64,000 bases of DNA, from NCBI RefSeq assembly GCF_021190955.1, contig NZ_JAIOAO010000006.1:248001-312000 (forward strand), read 5' to 3'. Below, piece by piece: positions 1 to 11,619 of the stretch (position 1 is the first letter of the stretch; every line of letters begins with the position of its first letter). Both the position numbers and the translations under genes were made by a program. The DNA comes from Parachryseolinea silvisoli. GTDB taxonomy: Bacteria; Bacteroidota; Bacteroidia; Cytophagales; Cyclobacteriaceae. The notes under the pieces were generated by a model. The model was not told where the DNA came from. It did no database searches and saw only the letters and a program-made list of their open reading frames with translations.

Positions 1-79
1 TCACGAACTTAGTTACCAGCGGATCGCTGAACTTAGGATCGGGCAGAAGATATCTCTTTTTAGGTTTTGACTTTCTCAT
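1..79 (-). CDS. rpsG: 30S ribosomal protein S7, N-terminal fragment
   Basis: The first 26 codons of a gene that runs off the left edge of the window. They translate to MRKSKPKKRYLLPDPKFSDP and onward, which is the start typical of Bacteroidota S7. S7 binds the 3' domain of 16S rRNA and begins head assembly of the small subunit. The gene follows rpsL by 13 bases, the usual rpsL-rpsG order of the str operon, so the two are surely co-transcribed. Only the N-terminal tail is visible. Confidence 0.9.
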   Translation of the reverse strand, partial: MRKSKPKKRYLLPDPKFSDPLVTKFV

Positions 80-92
80 GGCTTAAATCCGA

Positions 93-521
93 TTATTTTT
101 TCTTACCCTTTGCTGCTGGTGCACCTTTTCCGGCAGGCGCTGCTGCTCCTGGCTTAGGACGTTTTGCTCCGTATTTCGAACGGCTCTGCTTACGGCCGTT
201 TACACCCGCAGTATCCAATGCACCACGAACGATGTGGTAACGAACACCGGGAAGATCTTTCACACGACCACCACGGATCAGCACGATCGAGTGCTCCTGG
301 AGGTTGTGGCCTTCACCCATAATGTAAGCATTTACCTCTTTGCCGCTCACCAGGCGAACCCGGGCAACCTTACGCATAGCGGAATTAGGCTTTTTAGGAG
401 TTGTTGTGTACACACGTGTACATACGCCTCTTTTTTGAGGGCAAGAGTCAAGGGCAGGCGACTTGGACTTGAATTCCAGTGTCTTACGTCCTTTTCTTAC
501 AAGTTGTTGAATGGTAGGCAT
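93..521 (-). CDS. rpsL: 30S ribosomal protein S12
   Basis: S12 sits at the decoding centre of the 30S subunit and takes part in tRNA selection. The protein has 142 residues and shows the family core, including [19 protein letters not shown] and [12 protein letters not shown], the two loops where streptomycin-resistance changes usually fall; the lysines there are the ordinary wild-type ones. It is longer than the 124-residue E. coli protein because of a C-terminal Ala/Pro/Gly/Lys tail (about residues 120-142), a kind of extension common in Bacteroidota. It starts the rpsL-rpsG unit and has its own promoter upstream. Confidence 0.98.
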   Translation of the reverse strand: MPTIQQLVRKGRKTLEFKSKSPALDSCPQKRGVCTRVYTTTPKKPNSAMRKVARVRLVSGKEVNAYIMGEGHNLQEHSIVLIRGGRVKDLPGVRYHIVRGALDTAGVNGRKQSRSKYGAKRPKPGAAAPAGKGAPAAKGKKK

Positions 522-560
522 TTATATTTCTTTTTAGAAACCTTTCAAAATTTTGGACTG

Positions 561-591
561 CAAAGGTACCTAAACTAAGATTCCTTGCAAA
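561..591 (-). promoter_or_regulatory. Bacteroidota-type promoter for rpsL-rpsG
   Basis: On the minus strand a TTTG (588-591) is followed after 19 bases by TACCTTTG (561-568), which fits the Bacteroidota sigma-A pattern TTTG-N17-23-TAnnTTTG. Transcription would begin near 554, about 30 bases before the rpsL start codon. It makes rpsL independent of the rpoBC transcript, which has a terminator of its own further upstream. Confidence 0.75.
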
Positions 592-694
592 GCCCCATCG
601 CAATATTTTTGCGCAAGATGACCTAATAATGAGACAAATACGTATCCCGACAGCCGATTTAAAGAATTCTTAACGTACCGGCGCGCCCGATTTC

Positions 695-1030
695 TCAGGC
701 TTCACCCACCGCACCCCCAAAATTCATGGGAAACTTGGGCATATCGTCCGTACGCTTAATCGGTCCGAAGCTCGCTTCGTATTTGTCAATGTTGTCTTTT
801 AACGCCTGTAACAGACGCTTGGCATGCTCCGGTGTGATCACAATCCGCGACTTCACCTTCGCCTTCGGAACCCCCGGCATCAACCGGATAAAATCAATCA
901 CGAACTCGCTGTTCGAGTGCGCAATCATCGCCAGATTCGAATAAATCCCCTCCGCGATCTCTTCCGTCAGCTCAATGTTGATCTGACCTTGCTGTTGCCC
1001 CGGCTGCTGCTTGTTCTTGTCTTCTGTCAT
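695..1030 (-). CDS. DUF3467 family protein
   Basis: A 111-residue protein matching the small DUF3467 family, whose function is not known. A Gln-rich N-terminal tail (KNKQQPGQQQGQ) precedes the conserved part INIELTEEIAEGIYSNLA, then SNSEFVIDFIRLMPGVPKAKV and SRIVITPEHAKRLLQALKDN. The family is found widely in Bacteroidota. The gene lies 81 bases after rpoC, beyond the rpoC terminator, and 173 bases before rpsL, so it may depend on read-through from rpoBC or on a promoter I did not recognise. No signal peptide or membrane segment is visible; it should be cytoplasmic. Confidence 0.85.
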   Translation of the reverse strand: MTEDKNKQQPGQQQGQINIELTEEIAEGIYSNLAMIAHSNSEFVIDFIRLMPGVPKAKVKSRIVITPEHAKRLLQALKDNIDKYEASFGPIKRTDDMPKFPMNFGGAVGEA

Positions 1031-1044
1031 AAATGCTCATAAGT

Positions 1045-1085
1045 AAAAAAAGTGCGGATGGCACCCGAAGGCCGCACATCCGCAC
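1045..1085 (-). terminator. Intrinsic terminator after rpoC
   Basis: GTGCGGATG (1052-1060) pairs perfectly with CATCCGCAC (1077-1085) around a 16-base loop, and on the minus strand the stem is followed directly by a run of seven T (1045-1051). It would end the long rpoBC transcript 27 bases downstream of the rpoC stop codon. Confidence 0.8.
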
Positions 1086-1111
1086 GATTTATAGTCATTT
1101 AATACATCGTA

Positions 1112-4100
1112 TTAGTCCTGAAGCTCCTTTTCGCGGTCCCGAGTCGTACGCTCCGGCGCATTCACCGCGGATGAATCGTACTCGTCTTTGTGAGTAACGA
1201 TCATGTCGAGGAACCTCCGTTGACCCGTACCGGCAGGGATCAGGTGCCCTACGATAACGTTCTCTTTCAAACCGTTCAACCAGTCGGTCTTGCCACGGAT
1301 CGCCGCTTCGCTCAACACCTTCGTCGTTTCCTGGAAGGACGCCGCCGATAGCCAGCTTTCCGTTTTCAAAGACGCCTGGGTAATACCTTGCAGCGTCGGT
1401 CTTGATACGGCCGCCAGGGCGTCGCGTACCTCTACCAGCTTCAGGTCTTTACGACGCAGCACCGAGTTCTCGTCGCGGAATTCACGTCCCGTAACGATCT
1501 GACCGGGTCTCATAGTAGGCGAATCGCCTGCATCTACGACCACCTTCTTATCCAGAATCGTGTCGTTGTCTTCGCGGAACTGCAGTTTGTCAACGTACTC
1601 GCCCGGCAGGAAGCTGGTATCACCCGGATCGAGGATTTCCACTTTCTGCATCATCTGGCTTACGATCGCCTCGATGTGCTTATCGTTGATCTTCACACCC
1701 TGCAGACGGTATACTTCCTGGATCTCGTTCACCAGGTACTCTTGTACCGCAGTAGGACCTTTGATCGACAGGATGTCCGAAGGCGTAATAGAACCGTCAG
1801 ACAGCGGCTGGCCGGCCTTCACGAAGTCATTGTCCTGAACCAGGATGTGCTTCGACAGCGGCACCAGGTAGCGCTTCTGAACTCCGTCACGCGATTCGAT
1901 GAAGATCTCGCGATTACCACGCTTGATACCACCGTACGTAACAACACCGTCGATCTCGCTCACAACCGCCGGGTTCGACGGGTTACGAGCTTCGAACAAT
2001 TCCGTTACGCGGGGCAGACCACCCGTGATGTCGCGCGATTTACCCATCGTACGCGGGATCTTCGCCAGTACCGTACCGGCCTTGATCTTCTCACCGGCGT
2101 CTACCGCCAAGTGAGCGCCTACCGGAATGTTATAACCTTTAGTATCGGTTTTACCTTTTACCATGACCGCAGGGTTCTTGGTCTTATCCCGTGTTTCGGT
2201 AATTACCTTTTCACGGTGACCAGTCTGCTCATCCGATTCCTCTTTGAAGGTCACACCTTCAATGATGGATTCGTATTCAATGATACCGTCGAACTCCGAA
2301 AGGATCACGGCGTTGTAAGGATCCCAGAAGCAAAGCTCCTCGCCCTTCTCAACTTTCTGACCGTCTTTCACTTTCAGGAACGCACCGTACGGCACGTGGT
2401 TCGTGATCAGTACGCGGGTCCGCTCGTTGTCCACGATCCGGATCTCACCGGTACGGCCCATCACCACTTGTACAGGGTTGTTGTCGTTGTCGGTAGTATC
2501 GATCACCCGCACACCTTCGAACTCGAGGATACCGGTAAATTTCGCCTTGATGTTTGCTTCAACAGCGATGTTCGACGCAGTACCACCCACGTGGAATGTA
2601 CGCAGTGTCAGCTGAGTACCCGGCTCACCGATGGACTGTGCAGCGATTACGCCGACAGCTTCACCAGCCTGTACCATCTTACCAGTCGCCAGGTTGCGGC
2701 CGTAGCATTTCGCACAGCCACCCACTTTCGACTCGCAGGTCAGCAGCGAGCGGATTTCAACTTCTTCAATGTTTGTATCTTCAATCAGCTTCGCGATCTC
2801 GTCGGTGATCTCTTGGTTCGCACCGCACACCAGCTCGTCTGTCAGCGGATCGTAGATGTCGTGTACTGTTACACGACCCAGGATACGCTCCGACAGCGGC
2901 TCTACGATGTCTTCGTTGTCTTTCAGTGCCGTCACTTTCAGACCACGCAGTGTACCGCAGTCCTCTTCAGAGACCACGAGATCCTGCGCTACGTCCACGA
3001 GACGACGTGTCAGATAACCGGCATCAGCCGTCTTCAACGCCGTATCGGCCAGACCTTTCCGCGCACCGTGCGTCGAGATAAAGTACTCCAATACGTCCAG
3101 ACCTTCTTTGAAGTTCGAAAGGATCGGGTTCTCAATGATCGAGCCTACTGAACCAGCCAGGTTCTTCTGCGGCTTGGCCATCAGACCGCGCATACCGCCC
3201 AACTGGCGGATCTGCTCGCGCGAACCCCGTGCACCGGAGTGCATCATCATGTAGATCGAGTTGAACCCTTGCTGATCTTCCTCCAGCTGCTTCATCAGCG
3301 TGCTGGTCAACATCGTGTTTGTACGGGTCCAGATATCGATTACCTGGTTGTAACGCTCGTTGTCAGTGATCAGACCCATCATGTAGTTGTTCCATACGGC
3401 ATCAACTTCTTCCTGGGCATTGGCCACCATCACTTCTTTCTCAGCCGGTACGTTTACGTCGTTCAGACCCATCGACAGACCGCCTTTGTACGCCATCTGG
3501 AATCCGAGTTCCTTGATATCATCCAGGAACTTCGCAGTCTTCGACTGGCCAGCGTATTTGTAGATGTCGGAGATGATCGTCTGCAGCTTTTTCTTCGTCA
3601 GCAGCTCGTCTACGAAACCAACTTCTTCCGGTACGAACTGGTTGAAGATCACCCGTCCTGCGACAGTGTCGATCATCTTGTATTCCAGCTCACCGGTCTT
3701 CTTATCTTTTACGGTCGCACGAACCTTGATCAGCGCGTGCTTCGACAGTTTACCTTCGTTGAAAGCAATCACCACTTCGGCAGCCGAGTAGTAACGCTTG
3801 CCTTCGCCTCTGATCGGATACTCCGGCGTGGACTTGCGACCTTTGGTCAGGTAGTACAGACCCAACACCATGTCCTGCGACGGTACCGTGATCGGCGCGC
3901 CGTTGGCAGGGTTCAGAATGTTGTGCGACGACAGCATGAGCAGCGACGCTTCCAGGATAGCCTCCTGGCCAAGCGGTACGTGCACCGCCATCTGGTCACC
4001 GTCAAAGTCTGCGTTAAAGGCCGTACACACCAGCGGGTGCAGCTGAATAGCCTTACCTTCGATCAGCTTCGGCTGGAAGGCCTGGATACCCAGTCTGTGC

Positions 4101-5428
4101 AGCGTAGGGGCACGGTTCAGCAGCACGGGGTGACCTTTCAGTACGTTTTCCAGGATATCCCAGATAACCGGGTCCTTGCGGTCAACGATCTTCTTGGCCG
4201 ACTTCACCGTCTTCACAATACCTCTTTCGATCAGCTTGCGAATGATAAATGGCTTGAACAATTCCGCCGCCATGTCCTTCGGCAGACCGCACTCGTGCAG
4301 CTTCAGCTCAGGACCTACGACGATTACCGAACGACCCGAGTAGTCAACACGCTTACCGAGCAAGTTCTGACGGAAACGGCCTTGCTTACCTTTCAGCATA
4401 TCGCTGAGGGACTTCAGGGCACGGTTACCATCCGAACGCACCGCGTTTACTTTGCGTGAGTTGTCGAACAGAGAGTCGACAGCCTCTTGCAACATACGCT
4501 TCTCGTTACGCAGGATCACTTCCGGCGCCTTGATGTCGATCAGACGCTTCAGACGGTTGTTCCGGATAATCACACGGCGATACAGGTCGTTCAAATCGGA
4601 GGTAGCAAAACGGCCACCATCCAGCGGTACGAGCGGACGCAGTTCCGGCGGAATCACCGGCACCATCTTAATCACCATCCACTCGGGCTTGTTCTCAATA
4701 CGGGTCTTCGCGTCACGGAACGCTTCCACCACCTTGAGGCGCTTCAACGCTTCAGCCTTACGCTGCTGTGATGTATCGGTAGCAGCCTGGTGGCGCAGGT
4801 CGTACGACAGCGTGTCCAGTTGCGTACGCGACAGCAGCATTTCCAGCGCGTCGGCACCCATTCTCGCGATGAACTTCTTCGGATCGTTGTCGTCCAGCAG
4901 TTGGTTCTCGCGGGGCAGTTTGTCAATAATGTCCAGGTACTCCTCTTCGGTCAGGAAGTCGAGGCGGTTCACGCCGTCTTCTTCTTTGGTACCGGGTTGG
5001 ATCACCACATAACGCTCGTAGTAAATGATCTGGTCGAGCTTCTTTGTAGGAAGGCCGAGCAGGTAGCCGATCTTGTTCGGCAGGGAGCGGAAATACCAGA
5101 TGTGTGCCACCGGTACAACCAGCTCGATATGGCCCATGCGCTCGCGACGAACTTTCTTCTCGGTAACTTCTACACCGCAGCGATCGCAAATGATGCCTTT
5201 ATAGCGTATACGCTTGTATTTTCCACAATGACACTCCCAGTCTTTTACAGGGCCAAAGATCCGCTCGCAGAACAACCCGCCCATTTCGGGCTTGTAGGTC
5301 CGGTAGTTGATCGTCTCCGGCTGCGTAACCTCGCCATGTGAGCTCTCCAGAATAGATTCCGGAGACGCCAGGCTGATGGTGATCTTGGAGAAGTCGTTGT
5401 TGATCTTTTTATTCTTTCTGAAAGACAT
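1112..5428 (-). CDS. rpoC: DNA-directed RNA polymerase subunit beta'
   Basis: The beta' subunit forms half of the RNA polymerase active-site cleft. The 1438-residue protein has the N-terminal zinc site (Cys66, Cys68, Cys81, Cys84), the absolutely conserved NADFDGD loop at 472-478 whose three aspartates hold the catalytic magnesium, and the second zinc cluster starting at Cys898 ([13 protein letters not shown]). The bridge-helix and trigger-loop region follows. Length agrees with other Bacteroidota. It lies 33 bases downstream of rpoB in the usual order and ends at an intrinsic terminator. No break or unusual feature was seen. Confidence 0.99.
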   Translation of the reverse strand: MSFRKNKKINNDFSKITISLASPESILESSHGEVTQPETINYRTYKPEMGGLFCERIFGPVKDWECHCGKYKRIRYKGIICDRCGVEVTEKKVRRERMGHIELVVPVAHIWYFRSLPNKIGYLLGLPTKKLDQIIYYERYVVIQPGTKEEDGVNRLDFLTEEEYLDIIDKLPRENQLLDDNDPKKFIARMGADALEMLLSRTQLDTLSYDLRHQAATDTSQQRKAEALKRLKVVEAFRDAKTRIENKPEWMVIKMVPVIPPELRPLVPLDGGRFATSDLNDLYRRVIIRNNRLKRLIDIKAPEVILRNEKRMLQEAVDSLFDNSRKVNAVRSDGNRALKSLSDMLKGKQGRFRQNLLGKRVDYSGRSVIVVGPELKLHECGLPKDMAAELFKPFIIRKLIERGIVKTVKSAKKIVDRKDPVIWDILENVLKGHPVLLNRAPTLHRLGIQAFQPKLIEGKAIQLHPLVCTAFNADFDGDQMAVHVPLGQEAILEASLLMLSSHNILNPANGAPITVPSQDMVLGLYYLTKGRKSTPEYPIRGEGKRYYSAAEVVIAFNEGKLSKHALIKVRATVKDKKTGELEYKMIDTVAGRVIFNQFVPEEVGFVDELLTKKKLQTIISDIYKYAGQSKTAKFLDDIKELGFQMAYKGGLSMGLNDVNVPAEKEVMVANAQEEVDAVWNNYMMGLITDNERYNQVIDIWTRTNTMLTSTLMKQLEEDQQGFNSIYMMMHSGARGSREQIRQLGGMRGLMAKPQKNLAGSVGSIIENPILSNFKEGLDVLEYFISTHGARKGLADTALKTADAGYLTRRLVDVAQDLVVSEEDCGTLRGLKVTALKDNEDIVEPLSERILGRVTVHDIYDPLTDELVCGANQEITDEIAKLIEDTNIEEVEIRSLLTCESKVGGCAKCYGRNLATGKMVQAGEAVGVIAAQSIGEPGTQLTLRTFHVGGTASNIAVEANIKAKFTGILEFEGVRVIDTTDNDNNPVQVVMGRTGEIRIVDNERTRVLITNHVPYGAFLKVKDGQKVEKGEELCFWDPYNAVILSEFDGIIEYESIIEGVTFKEESDEQTGHREKVITETRDKTKNPAVMVKGKTDTKGYNIPVGAHLAVDAGEKIKAGTVLAKIPRTMGKSRDITGGLPRVTELFEARNPSNPAVVSEIDGVVTYGGIKRGNREIFIESRDGVQKRYLVPLSKHILVQDNDFVKAGQPLSDGSITPSDILSIKGPTAVQEYLVNEIQEVYRLQGVKINDKHIEAIVSQMMQKVEILDPGDTSFLPGEYVDKLQFREDNDTILDKKVVVDAGDSPTMRPGQIVTGREFRDENSVLRRKDLKLVEVRDALAAVSRPTLQGITQASLKTESWLSAASFQETTKVLSEAAIRGKTDWLNGLKENVIVGHLIPAGTGQRRFLDMIVTHKDEYDSSAVNAPERTTRDREKELQD

Positions 5429-5461
5429 AGTGTAAGTTTTCAGTTATAATATATACCCTAA

Positions 5462-8400
5462 TTAGTCCATGGTGATCTCAAGCGCCAAACCTCTGAGCTC
5501 GTGCACCAACACGTTGAACGACTCAGGAATATTGGGTTTGCGCATGTTCTCGCCCTTCACAATCGCTTCGTACGCCTTCGCACGGCCGATCACGTCGTCG
5601 GATTTGATGGTCAGGATCTCCTGCAGGATGTTCGAAGCACCAAAGGCCTCGATCGCCCATACTTCCATCTCTCCGAAACGCTGGCCACCGAACTGCGCCT
5701 TACCACCCAGCGGTTGCTGCGTGATGAGCGAGTAAGGCCCGATGGAACGTGCGTGCATCTTATCGTCCACCAAGTGACCGAGTTTCAGCATGTACGCCAC
5801 CCCTACCGTTACCGGCTGGTCGAACTTGTCGCCTGTCAGACCATCGTACAGGTATGTACGACCGTATGGCGGCAGACCCGCTTCTTTCAGCTCGGCTTGT
5901 ACCTCGTCCAACGAAGCACCGTCGAAGATCGGCGTCGCATACTTGCGGCCCAGCTTCAGACCGGCCCATGCCAGTACAGTTTCGTAGATCTGACCCAGGT
6001 TCATACGCGACGGTACGCCCAGCGGGTTCAAACAGATATCTACCGGTGTACCGTCTTCCAGGAACGGCATGTCTTCCTCGCGTACGATACGCGCCACAAC
6101 ACCTTTGTTACCGTGGCGACCCGCCATCTTATCACCAACTTTCAGCTTGCGCTTCTTGGCAATATATACTTTCGCAAGTTGTACGATACCCGTCGGCAGC
6201 TCGTCCCCTACTTCCAGCGTAAAGCGCTCGCGCTTAAACTCGCCGGCGTAGGTGTTACGCTTGATGATATAGAACTTCACCATCTGGCCGATCAGCTCGT
6301 TGGTGTGCTCTTCGCTTGTCCAGTTCTCCAGGCTTACGTCGGAGATCAGGTTCACTTCTTCCGGAACGTTGTAGTTGCTTTCGTCACGGTAGATGTTCTT
6401 GTCGGGGAACAGGTTGTTCTCGATCACCTTGGCCGAGAATTTCACACCCTTGCTCACCAACTCATCACCGAACTTGTGCTTCACACCGTTGCTGGTCTTG
6501 CCGTTCAGCAGCACCGTCAGCTTCTTGATCATTTCCTCGCGGAGATCAGCCAGCTGCTTGCTGTATTTGTTCTTCAGCGCATCCAGCTCCTTCTTCGACT
6601 TCGTGCGCACATCTTTGTCGCGCTTCGGACGAGAGAAGAGTTTGGTATCGATAACAACACCTTTCAGTGACGGAGGTGCCTTCATGGAAGCATCTTTCAC
6701 ATCACCGGCTTTGTCACCGAAGATCGCACGGAGCAGTTTTTCTTCCGGCGTCGGGTCGGTCTCACCTTTCGGTGTAATCTTACCGATCAGAATGTCGCCT
6801 TCGCGAACTTCAGCACCGATGCGAATGATACCGTTCTCGTCGAGGTTCTTCACAGCCTCTTCGCTCACGTTCGGGATTTCAGAAGTAAGTTCTTCTTCAC
6901 CACGCTTCGTGTCGCGTACTTCGAGCTCGAATTCTTCGATGTGGATCGACGTGTACACGTCGTCTTGCACCACCTTCTCCGAAATTACGATCGCATCCTC
7001 GAAGTTGTAACCTTGCCACGGCATGTACGCCACCAGCAGGTTGCGGCCCAGGGCAAGCTCGCCGTTCTGGGTAGCATACCCCTGGCACAGCGGCTGGCCT
7101 TTTACCACCTTCTGGCCTTTGAACACCAGCGGGGTCAGGTTGATACACGTATCCTGGTTGGTTCTTCTGAACTTGATCAGGTTGTACGTGCGGTATTCGT
7201 TGTCGAAGCTTACCAGGCGTTGCTCCTCGGTAATTTCGTATTTGATCGTGATCTTCTTCGCATCGACAAAGTCCACCACGCCGTCGCCTTCTGCCAATAC
7301 CAGTGCGCGTGAATCCAGGGCTACACGGCCTTCCAGACCAGTACCCACGATCGGCGCCTGCGGCCGCATCAGCGGTACCGCCTGGCGTTGCATGTTCGAG
7401 CCCATCAGCGCACGGTTCGCATCGTCGTGCTCCAGGAACGGAATCATCGACGCGGCCACCGACACAATCTGGTTCGGCGCAATGTCCATATACTTCAGCT
7501 CCTTCGGCTCGATCACCGGGAAGTCACCCTCGAAACGCGCCTTCATCTTCTCGTCTACAAACTCGCCGTTCGGCTTCAGTTGCATCTTCGCCTGGGCGAT
7601 GTAGTTTGTATCTTCTTCCTCGGCCGTCAGGAACACAACCGGCTCTTTTACTTTTACTTTACCATCTTCTACGCGACGGTACGGGGTCTCGATAAAGCCC
7701 ATCTTGTTCACCTTGGCGTGAACGCAGAGTGACGAGATCAGACCGATGTTCGGACCTTCCGGCGTTTCGATTGTACACAGACGGCCATAGTGCGTGTAGT
7801 GTACATCTCGAACTTCGAAGCCTGCGCGTTCGCGCGACAGACCACCGGGACCGAGTGCCGACATCCGACGCTTGTGCGTGATCTCGGCCAGCGGGTTGGT
7901 TTGGTCCATGAACTGCGACAGCTGGTTCGTACCGAAGAACGAGTTGATCACCGACGACAGTGTGCGGGCGTTGATCAGGTCTACCGGTTTGAAGTCTTCG
8001 TTGTCGCGTACGTTCATTCTTTCTTTGATCGTACGGGCCATACGCGCCAGACCTACACCGAACTGTGAGTATAACTGCTCGCCTACTGTACGTACGCGAC
8101 GGTTGCTCAAGTGGTCAATGTCGTCGATCAGCGCCTTGGAGTTGATCAGACCGATCAGGTACTTCACGATCAGGATGATATCCTCTTTCGTCAGTACGCG
8201 CTGGTCAGAGCTGATGTCCAGGCCAAGCTTTTTGTTAATCCGGTAACGGCCTACTTCACCCAGATCATAACGCTTCTCGCTAAAGAACAAGCTGTTGATG
8301 ATATCACGGGCAGTTTGCTCATCCGGAGCTTCTGTATTCCGCAACTGACGATAGATGTACTCCACAGCCTCTTTCTCAGAGTTGGAAGTATCTTTTGCCA

Positions 8401-9334
8401 GCGTGTTGAAGATGATGTTATAGTCGGCGATGTTGATATCGTCGCGGTGCAGGATGATGGACTTCACGCCTGACTCTACGATAATGTCTACATCTTCTGC
8501 TTCAATGCTATGGTCACGCTCCAGCAACACTTCGTTACGGTCGATCGACACCACTTCACCGGTATCTTCGTCCACGAAGTCTTCTGTCCAGGTTTTCAGC
8601 ACCCGGGCTGCCAGCTTGCGGCCGACAATTTTCTTCAGCGTGTTTTTGTTTGCCTCCACTTCTTCAGACAGGCCGAAGAGGTCGAGGATATCTTTATCCG
8701 AACCATACCCGATCGCGCGGAGCAGGGTGGTAACGGGGAATTTCTTCTTCCGGTCAATGTATGCGTACATCACCGCGTTCACGTCGGTCGCAAACTCGAT
8801 CCACGAGCCTTTGAACGGAATGATCCGGGCAGAGTACAGTTTCGTACCGTTAGTGTGCTTGCTCATCGCGAAGAATACACCGGGTGAACGGTGCAGCTGC
8901 GATACAATAACACGCTCGGCGCCATTGATCACAAACGAGCCCTTCTCGGTCATATACGGGATATTGCCGAGAAATACTTCTTGCTCAATGGTTTCAAAAT
9001 CTTCGTTATCCTCGTCGTTACAGGTCAGGCGAAGCTTGGCCTTCAGGGGTACGGAGAATGTCAATCCGCGGTCAATGCACTCGTCAACCGAGTACTTCGG
9101 CGGATCAATCGTATAGTCTACAAACTCCAGCACGAAGTTTTCACGCGAGTCGCTAATCGGGAAATTTTCTGCAAAAACCTTATAAAGACCTTCGTTCTGT
9201 CTTTTTTCGGCTGGCGTTTCAATCTGTAAGAAATCTTTGAAAGACTGGAGTTGAAGGTCCAGAAAATCGGGGTATTCGAGGATCTTCTCAATGCCTGAGA
9301 AGTCGATTCTACCGTTAATTGTCTTCTTTGCCAA
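5462..9334 (-). CDS. rpoB: DNA-directed RNA polymerase subunit beta
   Basis: The beta subunit of RNA polymerase, 1290 residues. The rifampicin-binding cluster is readable as [20 protein letters not shown] and then [18 protein letters not shown], all wild-type in appearance. The C-terminal part holds [14 protein letters not shown] and [18 protein letters not shown], the conserved contacts with beta' and the active site. The start at [12 protein letters not shown] is the normal one for the phylum. A large RNA hairpin lies in the 165-base gap between rplL and rpoB and probably adjusts rpoBC output relative to the ribosomal genes upstream. Confidence 0.99.
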   Translation of the reverse strand: MAKKTINGRIDFSGIEKILEYPDFLDLQLQSFKDFLQIETPAEKRQNEGLYKVFAENFPISDSRENFVLEFVDYTIDPPKYSVDECIDRGLTFSVPLKAKLRLTCNDEDNEDFETIEQEVFLGNIPYMTEKGSFVINGAERVIVSQLHRSPGVFFAMSKHTNGTKLYSARIIPFKGSWIEFATDVNAVMYAYIDRKKKFPVTTLLRAIGYGSDKDILDLFGLSEEVEANKNTLKKIVGRKLAARVLKTWTEDFVDEDTGEVVSIDRNEVLLERDHSIEAEDVDIIVESGVKSIILHRDDINIADYNIIFNTLAKDTSNSEKEAVEYIYRQLRNTEAPDEQTARDIINSLFFSEKRYDLGEVGRYRINKKLGLDISSDQRVLTKEDIILIVKYLIGLINSKALIDDIDHLSNRRVRTVGEQLYSQFGVGLARMARTIKERMNVRDNEDFKPVDLINARTLSSVINSFFGTNQLSQFMDQTNPLAEITHKRRMSALGPGGLSRERAGFEVRDVHYTHYGRLCTIETPEGPNIGLISSLCVHAKVNKMGFIETPYRRVEDGKVKVKEPVVFLTAEEEDTNYIAQAKMQLKPNGEFVDEKMKARFEGDFPVIEPKELKYMDIAPNQIVSVAASMIPFLEHDDANRALMGSNMQRQAVPLMRPQAPIVGTGLEGRVALDSRALVLAEGDGVVDFVDAKKITIKYEITEEQRLVSFDNEYRTYNLIKFRRTNQDTCINLTPLVFKGQKVVKGQPLCQGYATQNGELALGRNLLVAYMPWQGYNFEDAIVISEKVVQDDVYTSIHIEEFELEVRDTKRGEEELTSEIPNVSEEAVKNLDENGIIRIGAEVREGDILIGKITPKGETDPTPEEKLLRAIFGDKAGDVKDASMKAPPSLKGVVIDTKLFSRPKRDKDVRTKSKKELDALKNKYSKQLADLREEMIKKLTVLLNGKTSNGVKHKFGDELVSKGVKFSAKVIENNLFPDKNIYRDESNYNVPEEVNLISDVSLENWTSEEHTNELIGQMVKFYIIKRNTYAGEFKRERFTLEVGDELPTGIVQLAKVYIAKKRKLKVGDKMAGRHGNKGVVARIVREEDMPFLEDGTPVDICLNPLGVPSRMNLGQIYETVLAWAGLKLGRKYATPIFDGASLDEVQAELKEAGLPPYGRTYLYDGLTGDKFDQPVTVGVAYMLKLGHLVDDKMHARSIGPYSLITQQPLGGKAQFGGQRFGEMEVWAIEAFGASNILQEILTIKSDDVIGRAKAYEAIVKGENMRKPNIPESFNVLVHELRGLALEITMD

Positions 9335-9403
9335 GGTGATTTAACGTTTAAGTTCTTTGATCCCGGACGGAGAACAGTAAGAAATAATGAGTACAAACAG
9401 GAA

Positions 9404-9460
9404 TAGACCCTGTCCATCCCGACCCCGATTTTATCGGAGTCGGGAAAGACACAGGGTCTA
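9404..9460 (-). promoter_or_regulatory. Two-tier hairpin in the rplL-rpoB gap (possible attenuator or processing site)
   Basis: An outer 10-base stem, TAGACCCTGT (9404-9413) with ACAGGGTCTA (9451-9460), encloses a small asymmetric internal loop and an inner 12-base stem (9418-9429 with 9433-9444, one G-U pair). No T run follows on the minus strand, so it is not a plain intrinsic terminator. In E. coli the same gap carries a partial terminator and an RNase III site; a similar role here is inference. The inner stem uses the same CCCGA/TCGGG core as palindromes at 12535 and 29047. Confidence 0.6.
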
Positions 9461-9499
9461 ACCGAAGCTTTCAGACGGTACTCTTCGTCTGCAGAAGAA

Positions 9500-9877
9500 T
9501 TACTTCAGCTCAACTTCGGCACCAGCCTCAACGAGTTGCTTCTTCAGGTTCTCTGCTTCGTCCTTCGGTAAGCCTTCTTTGATAGTTTTCGGAGCGCCGT
9601 CTACCATATCTTTAGCTTCTTTCAGGCCAAGACCTGTCAGGTCTTTCACCAGTTTCACGATTTGAAGCTTGTTCGGGCCAGCAGCCTTCAGTACCACGTC
9701 AAAGTTAGTCTTTTCAGCAGCTGCAGCGGCACCACCACCACCAGCAGCAGGACCTGCTACAACAGCTGCAGCGGCAGGTTCAATACCATAGGTTTCTTTC
9801 AGGTAAGAAGCCAGTTCGGTAACTTCTTTAACGGTGAGGTCAACGAGTTGATCTCCGATTGCTTTAATATCAGCCAT
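9500..9877 (-). CDS. rplL: 50S ribosomal protein L7/L12
   Basis: The mobile stalk protein that recruits and activates translational GTPases; several copies bind L10. The 125-residue protein has the N-terminal dimerisation and L10-binding region (1-35), a flexible Ala/Gly hinge (about 36-55) and the C-terminal domain with [20 protein letters not shown] and [20 protein letters not shown]. It lies 36 bases after rplJ as in most bacteria, and before the rpoB hairpin. Confidence 0.98.
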   Translation of the reverse strand: MADIKAIGDQLVDLTVKEVTELASYLKETYGIEPAAAAVVAGPAAGGGGAAAAAEKTNFDVVLKAAGPNKLQIVKLVKDLTGLGLKEAKDMVDGAPKTIKEGLPKDEAENLKKQLVEAGAEVELK

Positions 9878-9913
9878 TTTTGTAAGTTTTAAGAATTCTA
9901 GTGAGTTAATAAA

Positions 9914-10450
9914 TTATTTGTTCCCGCGTTCTTCCAGCGCTTTTACCAGGCCGGCCACGGTGTTCTTGCTGCCATTTTGAAGAGCAGAAATAACGTTCTT
10001 GGCAGGTGCTTGCAGGGCTGCAATAACGTCGCCAATAAGTTCGTTCTTCGACTTCAGTTCGACTAGCGTAGTAAGGTTCTCGTCCCCGATAAACAGGTCG
10101 GAGTTGATGGAAGCCGCTTTCAAAACAGGCTTGCCTTCCATTTTCTGACGGAACTCTTTAATAATCTTGGCGGGCAGATTGCCGATTTCTTTGGAGAACA
10201 TTACTCCTGAGAAACCTGCGAGTGCGCCGAACAAGGGCGAGTAGTCAGTGCCTTCTTGCTTCTCCAGCGCTTTCTGAATCAAGGTGTTTTTATACACTTT
10301 ATATTCGATACCGCTTTTGAAACACAGTCTTCTAAAATTATTGATCTGTGCGACAGTGAAGCCACCTGCATCAGTAATATAGAAGTGGGCATTGTTGGCA
10401 AACTTCTCTGAAAGCTCCTCGATAATCTGTGATTTTTCTTCTCTCGTCAT
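9914..10450 (-). CDS. rplJ: 50S ribosomal protein L10
   Basis: L10 anchors L7/L12 dimers to the 23S rRNA GTPase-associated region. The 178-residue protein begins MTREEKSQIIEELSEKFA and has an N-terminal rRNA-binding domain, with the C-terminal helix that carries L12 at about 135-178 (LQAPAKNVISALQNGSKNTV). It sits between rplA (12 bases upstream) and rplL in the conserved order. In many bacteria L10-L12 represses its own message; I see no clear L10 leader structure in the tiny gap. Confidence 0.97.
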   Translation of the reverse strand: MTREEKSQIIEELSEKFANNAHFYITDAGGFTVAQINNFRRLCFKSGIEYKVYKNTLIQKALEKQEGTDYSPLFGALAGFSGVMFSKEIGNLPAKIIKEFRQKMEGKPVLKAASINSDLFIGDENLTTLVELKSKNELIGDVIAALQAPAKNVISALQNGSKNTVAGLVKALEERGNK

Positions 10451-10462
10451 GTCGTTGGATGC

Positions 10463-11161
10463 TTAAATGCCAGCAATAGAGTTTTTGTCAACCGTCAGAC
10501 CCGGACTCATAGTAGTCGAAATAGTGATGCTTTTGAAATACTCACCTTTCGCAGAGGACGGTTTCAGTTTGGCAACAACATTGATCATCTCCACAGCATT
10601 GTCCCGGATTTTATCCGCCGAGAAGGAAGCTCTGCCAATGCCGACGTGGATGATGCCTTGCTTATCAATTTTGAAGTCGATCTTACCCGCTTTTACTTCT
10701 TTCACGGCTTTCCCGACTTCGAGCGTAACAGTTCCTGATTTAGGATTCGGCATGAGGCCTCTCGGACCGAGTACTTTACCCAGCTTACCAACCTTTGCCA
10801 TGACAGTAGGAGTACAGATGATCACATCGATATCTGTCCAGCCACCTTCGATCTTCTGGATATAATCATCCAGGCCTACGTGATCCGCGCCGGCGTCTTT
10901 CGCATCCTGAACTTTGTCAGGCGTGCAAAGCACCAATACACGAACATCTTTACCAATGCCGTGGGGCAATGCCACCACGCCACGAACCATTTGATCCGAC
11001 TTCTTCGGGTCTACACCCAAGCGAATGTCAAGATCAACCGATGCATCAAATTTTGTAAAGGAAATGTCCTTCAAAACTTTTGCTGCATCTTCCAGAGAGT
11101 ATTCTTTCTCCCGGTCTACTTTAGCAAGGACTGCTTTTCTGTTCTTTGAAATCTTCGCCAT
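10463..11161 (-). CDS. rplA: 50S ribosomal protein L1
   Basis: L1 forms the mobile L1 stalk that helps release deacylated tRNA from the E site. The protein has 232 residues, the usual bacterial length. Recognisable parts are [18 protein letters not shown] in the first domain, GRPRG-type loop [15 protein letters not shown] in the second, and [18 protein letters not shown] near the end. It overlaps no neighbour and lies 8 bases after rplK, with which L1 is usually co-regulated. Confidence 0.98.
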   Translation of the reverse strand: MAKISKNRKAVLAKVDREKEYSLEDAAKVLKDISFTKFDASVDLDIRLGVDPKKSDQMVRGVVALPHGIGKDVRVLVLCTPDKVQDAKDAGADHVGLDDYIQKIEGGWTDIDVIICTPTVMAKVGKLGKVLGPRGLMPNPKSGTVTLEVGKAVKEVKAGKIDFKIDKQGIIHVGIGRASFSADKIRDNAVEMINVVAKLKPSSAKGEYFKSITISTTMSPGLTVDKNSIAGI

Positions 11162-11169
11162 TGCCCTGA

Positions 11170-11613
11170 TTATTTATCCCACGGGGGAGTTCCTGATACG
11201 GTAATACCTAAGCTTCTAGCAGTACCTGCCACCATTTTCATGGCCGACTCAACCTTGAAGGCATTGAGATCTGGCATTTTGGTTTCTGCGATGGCCTTCA
11301 CCTGTTCCCAGGTAATAGAGCCCACCTTGTTGCGGTTCGGCTCAGCAGAGCCTTTTTGCTTCTTTGCGGCGTCCAAAATCAGGTTCGCTGCGGGGGGTGT
11401 CTTGATCACAAAATCAAACGACTTGTCGTTGTAAATGCTGATCAAAACAGGAAGCACTTGTCCGGGTTTGTCTTGCGTACGAGCATTGAATTGCTTACAA
11501 AAGTCCATGATGTTCAGACCTTTGGAACCCAACGCAGGACCAATCGGAGGTGCCGGGTTTGCTGCCCCGCCCTTTACCTGTAATTTCAGATAACCAATAA
11601 TCTCTTTTGCCAT
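11170..11613 (-). CDS. rplK: 50S ribosomal protein L11
   Basis: L11 binds the 23S rRNA GTPase centre and is needed for stringent-factor activation. The 147-residue protein has the N-terminal proline-rich loop [19 protein letters not shown], where thiostrepton and release factors act, and a C-terminal rRNA-binding domain ending in [12 protein letters not shown]. It follows nusG by 6 bases and is followed by rplA. Length and motifs are typical. Confidence 0.98.
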   Translation of the reverse strand: MAKEIIGYLKLQVKGGAANPAPPIGPALGSKGLNIMDFCKQFNARTQDKPGQVLPVLISIYNDKSFDFVIKTPPAANLILDAAKKQKGSAEPNRNKVGSITWEQVKAIAETKMPDLNAFKVESAMKMVAGTARSLGITVSGTPPWDK

Positions 11614-11619
11614 GTTATC

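Noticed and set aside
1676-3151. Long open frame (491 codons) on the plus strand opposite rpoC
   Set aside because: It lies fully inside rpoC on the other strand and has no family likeness or start context; it is a shadow of the high-GC codon pattern.
3239-4459. Open frame of 406 codons opposite rpoC
   Set aside because: Same reason: antisense shadow with no recognisable domain.
5501-6670. Open frame of 389 codons opposite rpoB
   Set aside because: Antisense shadow of rpoB; composition and lack of motifs argue against a gene.
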